Source: Pseudoalteromonas sp. H71
Lineage (GTDB): Bacteria; Pseudomonadota; Gammaproteobacteria; Enterobacterales; Alteromonadaceae
Length of the DNA stretch: 35,581 nt
NCBI RefSeq assembly: GCF_001468485.1
Contig: NZ_LODI01000044.1
Span: forward strand, 165,045 to 200,625
Direction: 5' to 3'
Program-made: the position numbers and the translations under genes
Part shown: in pieces, positions 35,522 to 35,581 of the stretch
How the letters are laid out: every line of letters begins with the position of its first letter
Numbering within the stretch: position 1 is the stretch's first letter
Notes under the pieces: generated by a model
Told to the model about the DNA's origin: nothing
The model's database searches: none
Seen by the model: only the letters and a program-made list of their open reading frames with translations

Positions 35522-35581
35522 ATGAAGATCGTATTACTAACTTTGCTTCTGCTTTTTTCATTTAGAGTCTCTGCTGTGGAA
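35522..35581 (+). CDS. second cassette ORF, exported protein, 5' fragment
   Basis: Starts 4 bases after the attC R' box; AGGTG of that box lies 4 bases before the ATG and would serve as ribosome site. The 20 codons visible encode a Lys, a run of Leu/Val/Phe and a VSA-VE cleavage site, i.e. a Sec signal peptide. The frame stays open to the window edge. Nothing can be said of the mature protein. Confidence 0.6.
   Translation, partial: MKIVLLTLLLLFSFRVSAVE

Overview
The window looks like a chromosomal segment of a marine gammaproteobacterium of the Alteromonadales, most likely Pseudoalteromonas. This is inferred from the AT-rich DNA, the protein signatures and the mix of genes (branched-chain keto acid dehydrogenase with a two-lipoyl E2, ETF plus ETF-quinone oxidoreductase, DUF3025-natAB, a bioA/bioBFCD divergon, HtpX, proteobacterial glyoxalase I). 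No database search was possible. No rRNA, tRNA, CRISPR array or insertion sequence was seen.

Layout. 1-5300: the 3' end of phosphoglucomutase, astE, then a three-gene operon for the branched-chain 2-oxoacid dehydrogenase E1alpha, E1beta and E2, headed by a perfect 26-bp palindrome. 5400-8760: a DUF805 membrane protein, a putative 10-TM metal exporter behind a Fur-like box, and an M28 lipoprotein peptidase. 8870-16750: DUF3025-natA-natB, an LpxH-like phosphoesterase, proS, trmO (tsaA), a small outer-membrane beta-barrel and a hotdog thioesterase. 16850-20400: ETF-QO divergent from etfBA, separated by operators resembling the bkd palindrome, which suggests one regulator for branched-chain/fatty acid oxidation and its electron outlet. 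20500-23300: asnS, an N4BP2-like P-loop kinase and a Vat/CatB-type acetyltransferase.

23300-27750 (minus strand): a Fur-boxed ferric iron operon. It starts with a periplasmic helical protein resembling the extra-cytoplasmic domain of FTR1 permeases, followed by a Tat-exported FbpA, FbpB and FbpC. The acetyltransferase lies only 30 bp downstream and may be co-transcribed. 27890-33040: biotin synthesis, bioA divergent from bioBFCD across a BirA-type operator. 33050-34050: htpX, preceded by two copies of an unusual TGACA-N5-TGTCA operator/hairpin. 34121-34648: gloA (minus).

The right end (about 34650-35581) is accessory DNA and the most unusual part. A 131-aa orphan ORF is followed by a GC-rich 108-bp imperfect palindrome with all the parts of an integron attC site (R'', L'', L', R'), and a second ORF with a signal peptide starts 4 bp after it. 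A matching GTTAGG core lies just before the first ORF. An integron cassette array therefore begins here. No integrase gene is visible, but a perfect CTGT-N8-ACAG SOS box lies between gloA and the first cassette, which may be a relic of an SOS-controlled integrase promoter or a live promoter.
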